Source of the DNA: Akkermansia muciniphila
GTDB lineage: Bacteria > Verrucomicrobiota > Verrucomicrobiia > Verrucomicrobiales > V1-33
Assembly: GCA_945861415.1 (NCBI GenBank)
Contig: CAMAUV010000032.1
Coordinates: forward strand, 1-49,645
Direction of reading: 5' to 3'
Length of the DNA stretch: 49,645 nucleotides
Shown: one piece after another, positions 28,608 to 37,447 of the stretch
How positions within the stretch are numbered: the stretch's first letter is position 1
How the letters are laid out: each line of letters begins with the position of its first letter
Program-made: the position numbers and the translations under genes
Notes under the pieces: model-generated
Databases searched by the model: none
Told to the model about the DNA's origin: nothing
What the model saw: the letters and a program-made list of their open reading frames with translations, nothing else

Positions 28608-30218
28608 GTGCGTTCTCTAATTTTGTCAGTTCTTCTGTCCCTGCTTTGCCTGCTGCCATGCAACGCCCAGGACTCCACGCCGCTTCCGGAAGTCCCGCTC
28701 GAACCAGCGCCGTCGGCCCAGGCGGTGCCCGAAGCCGCACCAAAACTGGAACCCGCGCCCGGCGTCCCGCGCATCAAAATGGGCCCCAATACTCCGGGAC
28801 CGGTGATTGGTCCCAAAGTGAGAGTTACCCCACGGCAGGACATCGGCGAAAGTTCTATTCACGGCGGACAGTTCCGGATTTTTGGGGGCGCCAAAGGCCA
28901 GCGTGATATGCTGCTGCGCGATGCCGAAGCTACCCGGCGGCTTGTCATGTCTGCATTGAAAATGGAAGCCCCGGTCAAGTGGCCCATCCTTGTACATATT
29001 CGTACCAGCGGAGCCCTGCGTCCCGGCTATCCGCAGGTGATCTCCTCCATCACGCAGGTGCCGGTGGAGAACGCTTTCCGTTTTGAAATCAAGCTTCTGC
29101 CACTGGAAGGGCGGGTGCCGGGTCCACTGCTCCAGCAGGAACTGGTGCGCTGCATTCTCGCCGAAACCATATTGCGCGAGCACGGAGAGACAGACCTCAG
29201 CGGCGTTGATCAGCCCCCTCCCGACTGGCTACTACATGGACTGCTGGAACTGCTCGAGTATCAGGTGCTGGGGCGGCCCAGTGAATCTTTTTCGGCGGTT
29301 TTCCGGCTGGGTCGCATACTAACCGTGGAAGACATTTTCGCTGCCGATCCTCGACACATGGACAGCGTCTCGCTCATGGTCTACCGTGCCTCCTGCTGCG
29401 GTCTGATGCTTATGATGCTGGACCAGCGTGGGGGCGACCGCAGCCTGCAGGAACTGCTGAACCTATTGCCAACCATGCAGAACGATCCGGCAGAGGCGAT
29501 CGCTCGCGTCTTTCCCGGACTAAACACCAGCGGGAACAGCCTTGGAAAATGGTGGAGCCTCCAGTTGGCCGCCGCCTCCGAGCCGGGCAGTGACGAAGTC
29601 ATGAGCCCGCGGGATACCGAAAACAGGCTTGCTCTCGCTCTCACCCTAACTATTCCCGCAGAGGCAAAGACATCCGACAAGAAACCAGCCACTGCCACTG
29701 CTTCCGCAAAGGAACCTAGGGGGTTGAAAAAACTGTTCGCTAAAACAAAGCCCGCGAAACCTGCCAAAGAGGAGGCGAAGCCCGACCCAAAACCTGCCGC
29801 ACCGGCAGAAGTGCCCATCGGGCAATTCACACACGCATTCAGCCACCCCAAGCGCAGCGACATTTTCAACCGGACCAATCTCGCCCTCACCCAGCTCGCA
29901 CTGCGGGCACATCCGCTATACCGTCCTGTTATTGAAGACTACCGCAAGCTTATCGCCGGCCTCGCTGAAGGTAAGGGATCCAAGGAGGCCGCAGCAAAAC
30001 TGGAGACGCTGGCCGGACTGCGTAACCGCGTAAAAGGGGATCTCCAGCAGGTGGAGGATCAACTGGATTTGTTTGAAGCCACACAACTCGAAGGCAGCTC
30101 CGGCGAGTTTGAGGGCTATATACGCGCCGCAGACTCCGCTGAGCTTGCCCCAACCCGTCGTCGTGATCCTCTCTCCCGCTACATGGACAGCATAGAGGAA
30201 GAATATAAGGACCAGTAG
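28608..30218 (+). CDS. Exported hypothetical protein
   Basis: The 536-residue protein has a signal peptide (MRSLILSVLLSLLCLLPCNA) and a Pro-rich stretch to about residue 75. An alpha-helical middle part follows, which contains PDWLLHGLLELLEYQVLG and resembles the membrane-peptidase-like region of other verrucomicrobial hypotheticals, but no HExxH motif is present. A Lys/Ala/Pro-rich linker (about 360-405) and a helical C-terminal domain complete it. I do not recognise a family. GTG start with AGGA nearby. The TSUP gene starts seven bases after its stop, suggesting an operon. Confidence 0.75.
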   Translation: MRSLILSVLLSLLCLLPCNAQDSTPLPEVPLEPAPSAQAVPEAAPKLEPAPGVPRIKMGPNTPGPVIGPKVRVTPRQDIGESSIHGGQFRIFGGAKGQRDMLLRDAEATRRLVMSALKMEAPVKWPILVHIRTSGALRPGYPQVISSITQVPVENAFRFEIKLLPLEGRVPGPLLQQELVRCILAETILREHGETDLSGVDQPPPDWLLHGLLELLEYQVLGRPSESFSAVFRLGRILTVEDIFAADPRHMDSVSLMVYRASCCGLMLMMLDQRGGDRSLQELLNLLPTMQNDPAEAIARVFPGLNTSGNSLGKWWSLQLAAASEPGSDEVMSPRDTENRLALALTLTIPAEAKTSDKKPATATASAKEPRGLKKLFAKTKPAKPAKEEAKPDPKPAAPAEVPIGQFTHAFSHPKRSDIFNRTNLALTQLALRAHPLYRPVIEDYRKLIAGLAEGKGSKEAAAKLETLAGLRNRVKGDLQQVEDQLDLFEATQLEGSSGEFEGYIRAADSAELAPTRRRDPLSRYMDSIEEEYKDQ

Positions 30219-30225
30219 CATCAGC

Positions 30226-30978
30226 GTGCCTTTTCCGGACTTCACCATCCATCAGTGGATGCTTGCTGCGCTAGCCGCTTTCTTCGCAGGCGTTTCCAAG
30301 GCTGGCATGGCAGGTCTGGGCATGATCAGCGTCATGATCATGGTCTGCGTGATCCCCGGCAAGGCATCGACCGGTGCCGTGCTGCCGCTGCTCATCTTTG
30401 CCGACATGATGGCCGCCGCCATTTTCCGTCAGGAAATTCTCTGGACACCCATCCGCAGGCTGGCCCTGCCTGTGGCCGCGGGCATCACCATTGGATGGCA
30501 AATCCTGCAACACATGCCGGACCATACCTTTCAACCCTTCATCGGCTGGATGGTAGCGGCCATGCTGGGGCTGCAGGTTATAAATCTCTGGAAGCCCGAG
30601 CTCACCGCGGAACTGCCGCACAGCCTGCCCTTTATTTGGGTTGTGGGCCTGCTAACCGGTATTTCTACCATGGCCGCCAACGCCGCTGGCCCCATCGCCA
30701 CGATCTACCTTCTCCTCATCGGCCTGGCCAAAAAAGAATTCATCGCCACCATGGCATGGCTCTTCCTCTTTGTAAATATCTCCAAGGTGCCCATGAGCTT
30801 CCAACTCGGCTACATTGATGCGCTTTCGCTCAGCATGAATGTAGTGCTGGTTCCAGCCATTGCTATGGGGCTGTGGATTGGCAGGAAATGCATCCTGCGG
30901 CTGCCGCAGAAACCTTTTTTTATCATGATCATGGCCTTTGCCGCATGGTCGGCGATGAAACTGATCTGGTTTCGCTGA
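30226..30978 (+). CDS. TSUP-family (TauE/SafE) membrane permease
   Basis: The 250-residue protein has eight or so hydrophobic helices and the TauE/SafE hallmark repeats: AAFFAGVSKAGMAGLGMISV near the N-terminus and a second similar half from about 137 (GLLTGISTMAANAAGPIATIYLL). Members export or import small organic sulfur compounds or sulfite-type anions. The substrate here is unknown. GTG start seven bases behind the upstream hypothetical's stop. Confidence 0.9.
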   Translation: MPFPDFTIHQWMLAALAAFFAGVSKAGMAGLGMISVMIMVCVIPGKASTGAVLPLLIFADMMAAAIFRQEILWTPIRRLALPVAAGITIGWQILQHMPDHTFQPFIGWMVAAMLGLQVINLWKPELTAELPHSLPFIWVVGLLTGISTMAANAAGPIATIYLLLIGLAKKEFIATMAWLFLFVNISKVPMSFQLGYIDALSLSMNVVLVPAIAMGLWIGRKCILRLPQKPFFIMIMAFAAWSAMKLIWFR

Positions 30979-31021
30979 CGGATGTTGCCATTACGGCCCC
31001 GTTCGGCTATACTTCAGGACA

Positions 31022-31357
31022 GTGGACAACAAGTATTACTACCTCGATGGTTATGGCAATGTGCAGGGGCCCTTCTGGCTTTCTGTCATGCGCAACCTCT
31101 GGAATAGCGGGCGCTTTACTATGAGCACCGAGGTCAGCCTCAACGGAACAGAGCACTGGCAACGGATAGAGTTCCATCCAGAAATTTTTGAAAACTTTGT
31201 AAAAATGCCCACTCTGAACCGCATAACCCGGGCCAAGTCAGACCCCACTCGCCTCATCGTGTGGACCGCCGTCCTCTTCCTTGCCTATGCCGCCTATCTT
31301 TTAGTGAACATGGCTAGGGACATGGAGAAAAAACAGGCCCCGGCATTGCAGAAATGA
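31022..31357 (+). CDS. GYF_2-like domain protein with one membrane helix
   Basis: The 111-residue protein carries an N-terminal GYF_2 (DUF4339-like) domain: YYYLDGYGNVQGPF, LWNSGRFTMSTEV, and WQRIE. A C-terminal transmembrane helix (about 80-98, LIVWTAVLFLAYAAYLLV) and a short basic tail follow. GYF-type domains usually bind proline-rich peptides; partners are unknown. GTG start. Its stop abuts the ftsW stop on the other strand without a spacer. Confidence 0.85.
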   Translation: MDNKYYYLDGYGNVQGPFWLSVMRNLWNSGRFTMSTEVSLNGTEHWQRIEFHPEIFENFVKMPTLNRITRAKSDPTRLIVWTAVLFLAYAAYLLVNMARDMEKKQAPALQK

Positions 31358-31369
31358 TCACAATGCCGG
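31340..31369. terminator. Hairpin across the abutting stops of two convergent genes
   Basis: CCGGCATTG (31340-31348... paired 9 bp) and CAATGCCGG (31361-31369) form a perfect stem around a 12-base loop that contains both stop codons (TGATCA). No T-run follows, so it is at best a two-way terminator or transcription barrier. The bases before the stem lie in the GYF gene, and those after it lie in ftsW. Confidence 0.4.
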
Positions 31370-32554
31370 AGTCAGCTTCGGCGCACGCAGCACCGGATCG
31401 CTCGCCAGCACTGCGGGCCGGCCATGCCGGTAGATATTGAGCAGGATGCCCACAGCCAGCAAGCAGCTCAGCAAATTCGAGCCGCCGTAGCTCACAAACG
31501 GCAGCGGCATTCCCTTGTTAGGAAGGCAGCCGGTAGTGACCCCGATGTTGATGAGCGCCTGATAGACGATGAGCAACACAAGCCCCGTGCCCAGCAGTTT
31601 GCCAAAACGGTCGGGCGCATGAGCTGCTATGAGCAACCCTGAAAGGGCGAGGCAGACCACAGCCATGATTGTTCCCAGTGTCGCTCCGACTCCTAGTTCC
31701 TCGCCAATGACGGGAAAAATGAAGTCAGTGTGGCACAGGGGCAGGTAGTGCTGCTTTTGCCTTCCTTCGCCCACACCGCGGCCCAGCGGACCACCGCTGC
31801 CCAGCGCCAGAATCCCCTGATTCTGCTGATTGTTCAGCTCGGCAATATCCGGAAATTCCCGCGCAAAGGCTTCATCCCCGAGATGCATAAATGCGGTCAT
31901 GCGGGCCTTTCGGTTGCCCATTTGCTTGCCTTCGCCAAAGTTGATGGCTGCGAAAAATAACCCGGCGCCAACCGCGATCATTCCAACCAGATATACCACA
32001 CGCGCCCCGCCGACAAACAGCATGGAAGCACAGACCATGAAGAGGAGGCATGTTGTCCCAAGGTCCACTTCCCCGGCGATAAGGCCGATCGGCAGCGCCA
32101 CCACGCACATTGGCAGGACGAATCCCTTCAGGAAAGATTTTCGTTCGTCCCGGTACTTTGCGCACCACGCCGCCATCGCGATGATAACAGCAAGACGTCC
32201 GAACTCCGACGGCTGACCCTGTAAGGCCTTTATGCCTGGCACAGCGATCCAGCGTTTAGCGCCGTTCACCTCGACACCGATGCCGGGCACATAACAAAGC
32301 CCCAGCGCCAGCACGGCCAGCCAAAAGACGGGCCACGCCAGACGTTGCAGTCCACGATAATCAACCGAAGCCATAATCCAGCAGCCTGTAATGCCCAGTA
32401 ACAGCCATATCGCCTGCTTGCGCATACCCGCCCACTCATCATTGGCCGATTCTTGGCTATAGCCGCCGGTGCTCATGAGCATGATAAATCCAAGCGCGAT
32501 GAGCAGCACCACGCTGGCCATGAGAGTTAAGGCGCTCCGGCGGATCATGGGCAC
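31358..32554 (-). CDS. ftsW: Septal peptidoglycan glycosyltransferase FtsW (SEDS family)
   Basis: FtsW polymerises lipid II at the division septum together with FtsI. The 398-residue membrane protein has about ten helices and the SEDS signatures VDLGTTCLLFMVCASMLF and NIGVTTGCLPNKGMPLPF followed by VSYGGSNLLSCLLA. GTG at 32554 (six bases after the lysM stop) or ATG at 32548 may be the start. It is the last gene of the dcw operon here. The usual next genes (murG, murC) are not present; the following gene runs the other way. Confidence 0.95.
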   Translation of the reverse strand: MPMIRRSALTLMASVVLLIALGFIMLMSTGGYSQESANDEWAGMRKQAIWLLLGITGCWIMASVDYRGLQRLAWPVFWLAVLALGLCYVPGIGVEVNGAKRWIAVPGIKALQGQPSEFGRLAVIIAMAAWCAKYRDERKSFLKGFVLPMCVVALPIGLIAGEVDLGTTCLLFMVCASMLFVGGARVVYLVGMIAVGAGLFFAAINFGEGKQMGNRKARMTAFMHLGDEAFAREFPDIAELNNQQNQGILALGSGGPLGRGVGEGRQKQHYLPLCHTDFIFPVIGEELGVGATLGTIMAVVCLALSGLLIAAHAPDRFGKLLGTGLVLLIVYQALINIGVTTGCLPNKGMPLPFVSYGGSNLLSCLLAVGILLNIYRHGRPAVLASDPVLRAPKLTPAL

Positions 32555-32560
32555 AGGGGA

Positions 32561-33577
32561 TTAGCGGCGGACCGGAAGTTTGAGCGGCTGGCCGGGACGG
32601 ATCCGGAAGTTGCTGTCGAGTCCATTGGCCTTCACGATTTCATCCGCCGGAATTCCGAAACGGCGGGCGATATTGAAAACAGTGTCCCCCTTCGCGACCA
32701 CATGCGTGCGCTGTCCGGTGTTCTTCGGCGCCGACGCACTAGCGGGCTTCGTCCCAGTGAGCGAAGGAACGACGGACTTCGTGTCCTCGCGCGGAGTCGT
32801 GCGGGTTGCAACGGGCTTGGAAGTAGTTTTCTCGACCAGCTTCGGCGGTGCAGCGGGAGTATCTTCCCCAGATTCCGCTATGTCCGGCAGCTCAGGAACC
32901 ACTTCAGCTTTCGGCGGAGCGGCCTCCGCGATCTTTCGGTCGGCGAGCGGATCCAGAATCGTCGCTCCGGGAGTTGCCACCGCGGGGGCATCCGGGGCGT
33001 CAATCATGCGTCCAGTGTTAGGAATGATGAATTGCGTTCCCGGCAATAGCGGCTTGTCCGGATTAGCGGAGCGGAGCGCATAAGACGGCAAATTGAACTG
33101 CGCAGCCACCAGAGCCATCGTGTCGCCCGTTTTCCAAATATATGTCTGGGGTCTACTGTTTTCTGCCACGACGGTCGACACTGGTGTCTCACGCGCGGGC
33201 TCAGGCAGTTCAATGTCGGCCGGGATTTCCGGCGCAGCCGTGAGAACGGGGACAGACATTACAACGGCCGGGCCGGGACTGCCTGAAACCTCAAGTGCAG
33301 CCAGGGAACTGGCCCCCTGCTCTGCCGGCGCGCTGGATGTTTTTTTGTCTTCTTTTCCAAACATCTGGAAAGCAAAGAGGCCGCCCACACCCACGATGAA
33401 GAGCACGAGCATGACGGCGAAAGCCCGCGACATGTGAATTTGCGGCACTTCCACCTCCCAATCTTTTTCTCCTGTCACATGAGCCGGTAAACGGTGACGC
33501 TTGCCCCATTTTCCAGTCAGGGCGCTCAGCAGGGATGCCGGTTTGCCCCGGCGGCTGGTATTGTGTTTCAGTTTCAT
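32561..33577 (-). CDS. Membrane-anchored LysM peptidoglycan-binding protein of the dcw operon
   Basis: The 338-residue protein has a basic cytosolic start, one membrane helix at about 52-72 (AFAVMLVLFIVGVGGLFAFQMF), and two LysM domains outside the membrane. LysM 1 (about 150-195) reads YIWKTGDTMALVAAQF, LysM 2 (about 292-336) reads HVVAKGDTVFNIARRFGIP. LysM domains bind N-acetylglucosamine chains in peptidoglycan. The location between murD and ftsW suggests a division-site anchor or a regulator of septal wall synthesis. ATG overlaps the murD stop by four bases. Confidence 0.9.
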   Translation of the reverse strand: MKLKHNTSRRGKPASLLSALTGKWGKRHRLPAHVTGEKDWEVEVPQIHMSRAFAVMLVLFIVGVGGLFAFQMFGKEDKKTSSAPAEQGASSLAALEVSGSPGPAVVMSVPVLTAAPEIPADIELPEPARETPVSTVVAENSRPQTYIWKTGDTMALVAAQFNLPSYALRSANPDKPLLPGTQFIIPNTGRMIDAPDAPAVATPGATILDPLADRKIAEAAPPKAEVVPELPDIAESGEDTPAAPPKLVEKTTSKPVATRTTPREDTKSVVPSLTGTKPASASAPKNTGQRTHVVAKGDTVFNIARRFGIPADEIVKANGLDSNFRIRPGQPLKLPVRR

Positions 33578-34923
33578 GGTCTGGTCGTGTTGTTTAGTTG
33601 GTGAACGATTTCGGTAAAAACATTGCCCCGGTGGTCATAGCCGGTGAACATATCGAAGGATGAAGTGCCCGGTGCGAAGAGCACGTTTTGCCCCGGCGTC
33701 GCAGCCTCCCAAGCCGCCCGCACAGCCTCCTCCAGCGATTCGCACGCCCGGCAGGGCACCGTGCCCGCCCAGCATTCCGCCAGCGTATGCCGAATTTCCC
33801 CGATGGTGCATACATGCGTGGTCTGCTCCATAATGAGGGGCCGCAGTGGCGCGTAGTCGAGATGCTTATCCTTACCCCCGGCGATGAGCACCACTTTTGA
33901 GGTCATGCCTCGAAGGGCACTTTCCATGGCATGAATGTTCGTCGCCTTACTGTCGTTGATGAACTCCCTGCCATCGACCACACCTGCCAGTTCGCAACGG
34001 TGCCGCGGCGGCCTGTAACTGCTAAGGGTGGAGTGCATGGTGCTGAAAGGCACCCCCCATGCGCGGCAGGCAGCGGTGGCAGCCATGATGTTTTCAGCAT
34101 TGTGCAGACCGCGCAAATTCGTTTCTGCGAGTCGCACCACTTCCCCACCGAGGCAGAAAATCGCCCCGTCTTTCCATCCAAAGTCGCCACCTGCGACATA
34201 AGAACTGAAAGTCACCCACTGCGCTTTCATGGTTGGATAATCCTCCGCTGCGTTGAGCACCGCGGTGTCCTCTGCCGTCTGGTTTTCAAAGATGCGCTGC
34301 TTGGCGGCCAGATAGGCCTCCAGCGTCGGATGCCGGTCAAGATGATCCGCGGCGAAATTCATCCATACCGCGACCCTCGGACGAAAAGTCTCAATCAATT
34401 GAAGCTGGAACGAACTAACCTCCACCGTGAGCACGTCCAGTGGTAGACCTTCCAGCACGACGGCGCTCAGCGCGATACCGTAGTTGCCGCAAGCCACGGT
34501 CTTCACACCCGCTTCATTGAGAATGGCGGCGGTGAGTTCAGTAGTCGTCGTTTTGCCGTTGGTGCCGGTAATGGCGATAATCGGAATTTCCGTGTTCTGA
34601 AAAGCAAACTCGATTTCACCAATCGCCCTCACCCCGCGGCCGGTCAGCGCTGTGGCGATCGGCCACTGCGGATCAATGCCCGGACTGAGCACGGCGAGGT
34701 CGAATGGTTCCTGACATCCCTCCGCTGCACCGCCGAGCATACAGGAAATGTCCTCCGTGGACAGTTCCGCGGCGCTCTTTTCCAGTGCAGCGCCGCTCCC
34801 GCTGTCGAGCACGGTGACCGCCGCCCCGAGGCGCTTCGCCAGACGCGCAGCGGACACGCCACTCTTACCGAGTCCGAGCACGGCGAGGCATTGGCCATCG
34901 TATTTGTCTGAGGCTGGTATCAC
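33574..34923 (-). CDS. murD: UDP-MurNAc-L-alanine:D-glutamate ligase MurD
   Basis: The 449-residue ATP-dependent ligase adds D-Glu to UDP-MurNAc-L-Ala in the cytoplasm. The ATP loop GTNGKTTT is at about 120-127, SSFQLQLIETFRPRVAVWMN is the MurD-type central block, and FINDSKATN and LIAGGKDK are the C-terminal signatures. GTG start at 34923, seven bases after the mraY stop. Length is normal. Confidence 0.96.
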   Translation of the reverse strand: MIPASDKYDGQCLAVLGLGKSGVSAARLAKRLGAAVTVLDSGSGAALEKSAAELSTEDISCMLGGAAEGCQEPFDLAVLSPGIDPQWPIATALTGRGVRAIGEIEFAFQNTEIPIIAITGTNGKTTTTELTAAILNEAGVKTVACGNYGIALSAVVLEGLPLDVLTVEVSSFQLQLIETFRPRVAVWMNFAADHLDRHPTLEAYLAAKQRIFENQTAEDTAVLNAAEDYPTMKAQWVTFSSYVAGGDFGWKDGAIFCLGGEVVRLAETNLRGLHNAENIMAATAACRAWGVPFSTMHSTLSSYRPPRHRCELAGVVDGREFINDSKATNIHAMESALRGMTSKVVLIAGGKDKHLDYAPLRPLIMEQTTHVCTIGEIRHTLAECWAGTVPCRACESLEEAVRAAWEAATPGQNVLFAPGTSSFDMFTGYDHRGNVFTEIVHQLNNTTRP

Positions 34924-34930
34924 GGGATGT

Positions 34931-36061
34931 TCAGCGGAGTTTCAGAGTTGCCAAGCCAAGGAGCGCACAGATAAGGCTCATGATCCAGAAGCGGGCGATT
35001 ACCTGGGTTTCCTTCCAGCCCATCAGCTCGAAATGATGATGAATGGGCGTCATTCGGAAGAGGCGGCGCGGCGCGCCATAGATCTTCCGGCTAACCTTGA
35101 ACCAAGCCACCTGCATCATGACCGACAAAGCCTCCATCACGAAAACGCCGCCTACTATGACGAGTACGATTTCCTGTTTGCTGGCAATGGCCAGCATGGA
35201 GATGCATCCGCCAATGGCCATACTACCTGTATCTCCCATGAAAACGCGGGCCGGATGTGCATTGAACCAGAGAAATCCAATCGCCGCCCCTACCAGTCCC
35301 AGAGCGACAGGTGCAAGCTCGCCCACGATACCGTTGTAGCGGATATTAAGATAGTCCGCAGCCACTGAGTTCCCGCAGAGATAACAGAATATCGCATAAG
35401 CGAGGCCGACACTTACTGTGCAGCCGCTGGCCAGACCGTCGAGGCCGTCAGTAAGGTTCACGGCATTGGAGCAGCCCACGATGACCACGGCAATGAACGG
35501 CACGGTAAACCAGCCCATGTTCAGTTCAAAGTTTTTGAAAAACGGCAGCTGGAGATGGCTGAAAAAGCCCTCGTGACCGGGAAGATGATAGAGGGCAAAT
35601 CCGGCGGTCAGCCCCACCGTCCACTGAACAACCAGCTTGCCGCGGGCACTGACACCTTTACTGTTTTTCTCGGAGACCTTGAGATAATCGTCAACAAACC
35701 CCAGCGCGCCCAGTCCTAGGGTGACGTAAATGGTGACCCACAGCACAAGGTTCTCCAGACGGCAGCAAAGCAGGCAGGCAGCCAGCAGGGTGCCAATTAT
35801 CAGGATACCACCCATGGTGGGCGTTCCCGCTTTGGCTCCATGGAGTTCAAAAAGCTTGTTCACTTCTTCAGCCGTGCGAATCGGCTGACCCACTTTCATT
35901 GAAATAAGTTTCCTGATGATCCGGCTTCCCAGCAACAGGCTCAGCCCGAAAGCGATGAGGCAAGCAGCAACCCCGCGGAAGGTCTGATACTGGAAGACAT
36001 GCGTCAGCTTCGACATTAGGCTGTCGCTGTCTTTGAAGTGTTCGTAGAGCCAATAAAGCAT
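34931..36061 (-). CDS. mraY: Phospho-MurNAc-pentapeptide translocase MraY
   Basis: MraY makes lipid I by moving phospho-MurNAc-pentapeptide onto undecaprenyl phosphate. The 376-residue protein has about ten helices and the catalytic signatures FVDDYLK, NAVNLTDGLDGLA, MGDTGSMAIGG and TPIHHHFELMGWKE. The N-terminus has the extra helical start MLYWLYEHFKDSDSL, usual for the family. Start ATG 36061; murF ends 12 bases upstream. Confidence 0.97.
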   Translation of the reverse strand: MLYWLYEHFKDSDSLMSKLTHVFQYQTFRGVAACLIAFGLSLLLGSRIIRKLISMKVGQPIRTAEEVNKLFELHGAKAGTPTMGGILIIGTLLAACLLCCRLENLVLWVTIYVTLGLGALGFVDDYLKVSEKNSKGVSARGKLVVQWTVGLTAGFALYHLPGHEGFFSHLQLPFFKNFELNMGWFTVPFIAVVIVGCSNAVNLTDGLDGLASGCTVSVGLAYAIFCYLCGNSVAADYLNIRYNGIVGELAPVALGLVGAAIGFLWFNAHPARVFMGDTGSMAIGGCISMLAIASKQEIVLVIVGGVFVMEALSVMMQVAWFKVSRKIYGAPRRLFRMTPIHHHFELMGWKETQVIARFWIMSLICALLGLATLKLR

Positions 36062-36073
36062 TGAATAAAGAAG

Positions 36074-37447
36074 TTAGGCCGCGAGATATTCGATGACTTT
36101 CTCCATCGCGGAGGAGCGGCTGCCTTTGACCAGAATGATATCCTGCGGAGTAGTCGAGGTGCGGAGAAAAGTCGCACATGAAGCCGCTTCGGAAAAGGAA
36201 TGCACGGCGGCGGCATTGCCTCCTGCCGCGACAAACCCCTCGCCGATGAGCGGAGCATCATTGGTGCCAACAGTGCAGAGCAGATCAATGCCGCAGCCGA
36301 AAGCATGCCGGCCGGTAAAGAGGTGACACTCGCGGGCGTGATCACCCAGTTCTGCCATGCGTCCCAGCACGGCGATGCGCCGACCTGCGCAGGCCAGCGA
36401 GGCGAGGGTATCCAAAGCAGCCCTTGCAGAGTCGGGACTGCAATTATATGTATCGTCTAGAATGTTTAGTCCCGCGATCCGGCGGAACTGCAGTCGGCCT
36501 TTTGTTAAAGAGGAGCATTCCAGCCCTGCGGCGATCTCTCCGATACCGATGCCCAAATGCCATGCCGCAGCTGCAGCCAGCGCCGCATTGCCCGCCATGT
36601 GCAGCCCCGGCACCGGAAGAAAAACAGAGGCGTACTGCCCGTCCGGCAGCGTCAGCGTAAAACGGCTGCCTGCCCCATCAGGAGTGAATCCGGAAACGCA
36701 CACTTCTCCGGCATCAATACCCGCAGTGAGCACCTTTGCTTTGCAGCGCTTCGCAATGGATGGCGCAAAGTCGTCCCCGGCATTCAGCACGACGCAGCCA
36801 TTCGCATGCACAGCCTCCGCCAGCATTCCTTTCTCCAGCGCGATGGCTTCCCGGCTGCCCATGTTTTCAATGTGCGCAGTGCCGACATTGGTAATGATCG
36901 CCACATCCGGGGATGCGATGGCGGCCAGCGGGGCGATTTCAGCCGGATGGTTCATTCCCATCTCGCAGACTGCCAGCTCATGCTCCGGGCCGGTGGCGAG
37001 CATCGTGAGCGGCAGGCCGATATGATTGTTGAGATTGCCTTTGGTCGCATTGATCCTTATGACGCGGCTGAGAATGGCGGAAGTAAAATCCTTGCTGCTC
37101 GTCTTGCCATTGGATCCCGTAAGCCCTACCACCAAGCCCCCCCAGTCGCGGCGCCAGGTAGTCGCCAGTCGCTGAAGTCCTGCCAGCGTATCAGGCACGC
37201 GGACCACCGCGACGCCTTCCGGATAGGGCATCTCCCTGCTTACCATGAGCGCAGCCGCGCCAGCCTGCACGGCCTGAAGGAGAAAGTCATGCGCGTCAAA
37301 TTTTTCGCCGGCGAGAGCAATGAAAAGGGCTCCCTTCGGCATCGCTCTGGTATCAGTGGAGACCGTGGAAATCATGGCACCGGGGACATCCTGAACAAGG
37401 GTGCCACCGCTCCATGAGGCAAGGGTCTGTGGAGTAAGGGGTTTCAT
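36074..37447 (-). CDS. murF: UDP-MurNAc-tripeptide:D-Ala-D-Ala ligase MurF
   Basis: The 457-residue ligase adds D-Ala-D-Ala to complete the pentapeptide. The ATP loop GLTGSNGKTSSKDF is near residue 110, ATKGNLNNHIGLPLTML is the MurF-type block, and DDTYNCSPDSARAAL plus VLGRMAELGD are C-terminal motifs. Its ATG follows the murE stop without a spacer (TAAATG). Ddl, which makes D-Ala-D-Ala, is not in the window. Confidence 0.97.
   Translation of the reverse strand: MKPLTPQTLASWSGGTLVQDVPGAMISTVSTDTRAMPKGALFIALAGEKFDAHDFLLQAVQAGAAALMVSREMPYPEGVAVVRVPDTLAGLQRLATTWRRDWGGLVVGLTGSNGKTSSKDFTSAILSRVIRINATKGNLNNHIGLPLTMLATGPEHELAVCEMGMNHPAEIAPLAAIASPDVAIITNVGTAHIENMGSREAIALEKGMLAEAVHANGCVVLNAGDDFAPSIAKRCKAKVLTAGIDAGEVCVSGFTPDGAGSRFTLTLPDGQYASVFLPVPGLHMAGNAALAAAAAWHLGIGIGEIAAGLECSSLTKGRLQFRRIAGLNILDDTYNCSPDSARAALDTLASLACAGRRIAVLGRMAELGDHARECHLFTGRHAFGCGIDLLCTVGTNDAPLIGEGFVAAGGNAAAVHSFSEAASCATFLRTSTTPQDIILVKGSRSSAMEKVIEYLAA

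Noticed and set aside
28608..30218. Metalloprotease function for the exported hypothetical
   Set aside because: The helical middle part resembles some gluzincin-like proteins, but no HExxH zinc motif is present.
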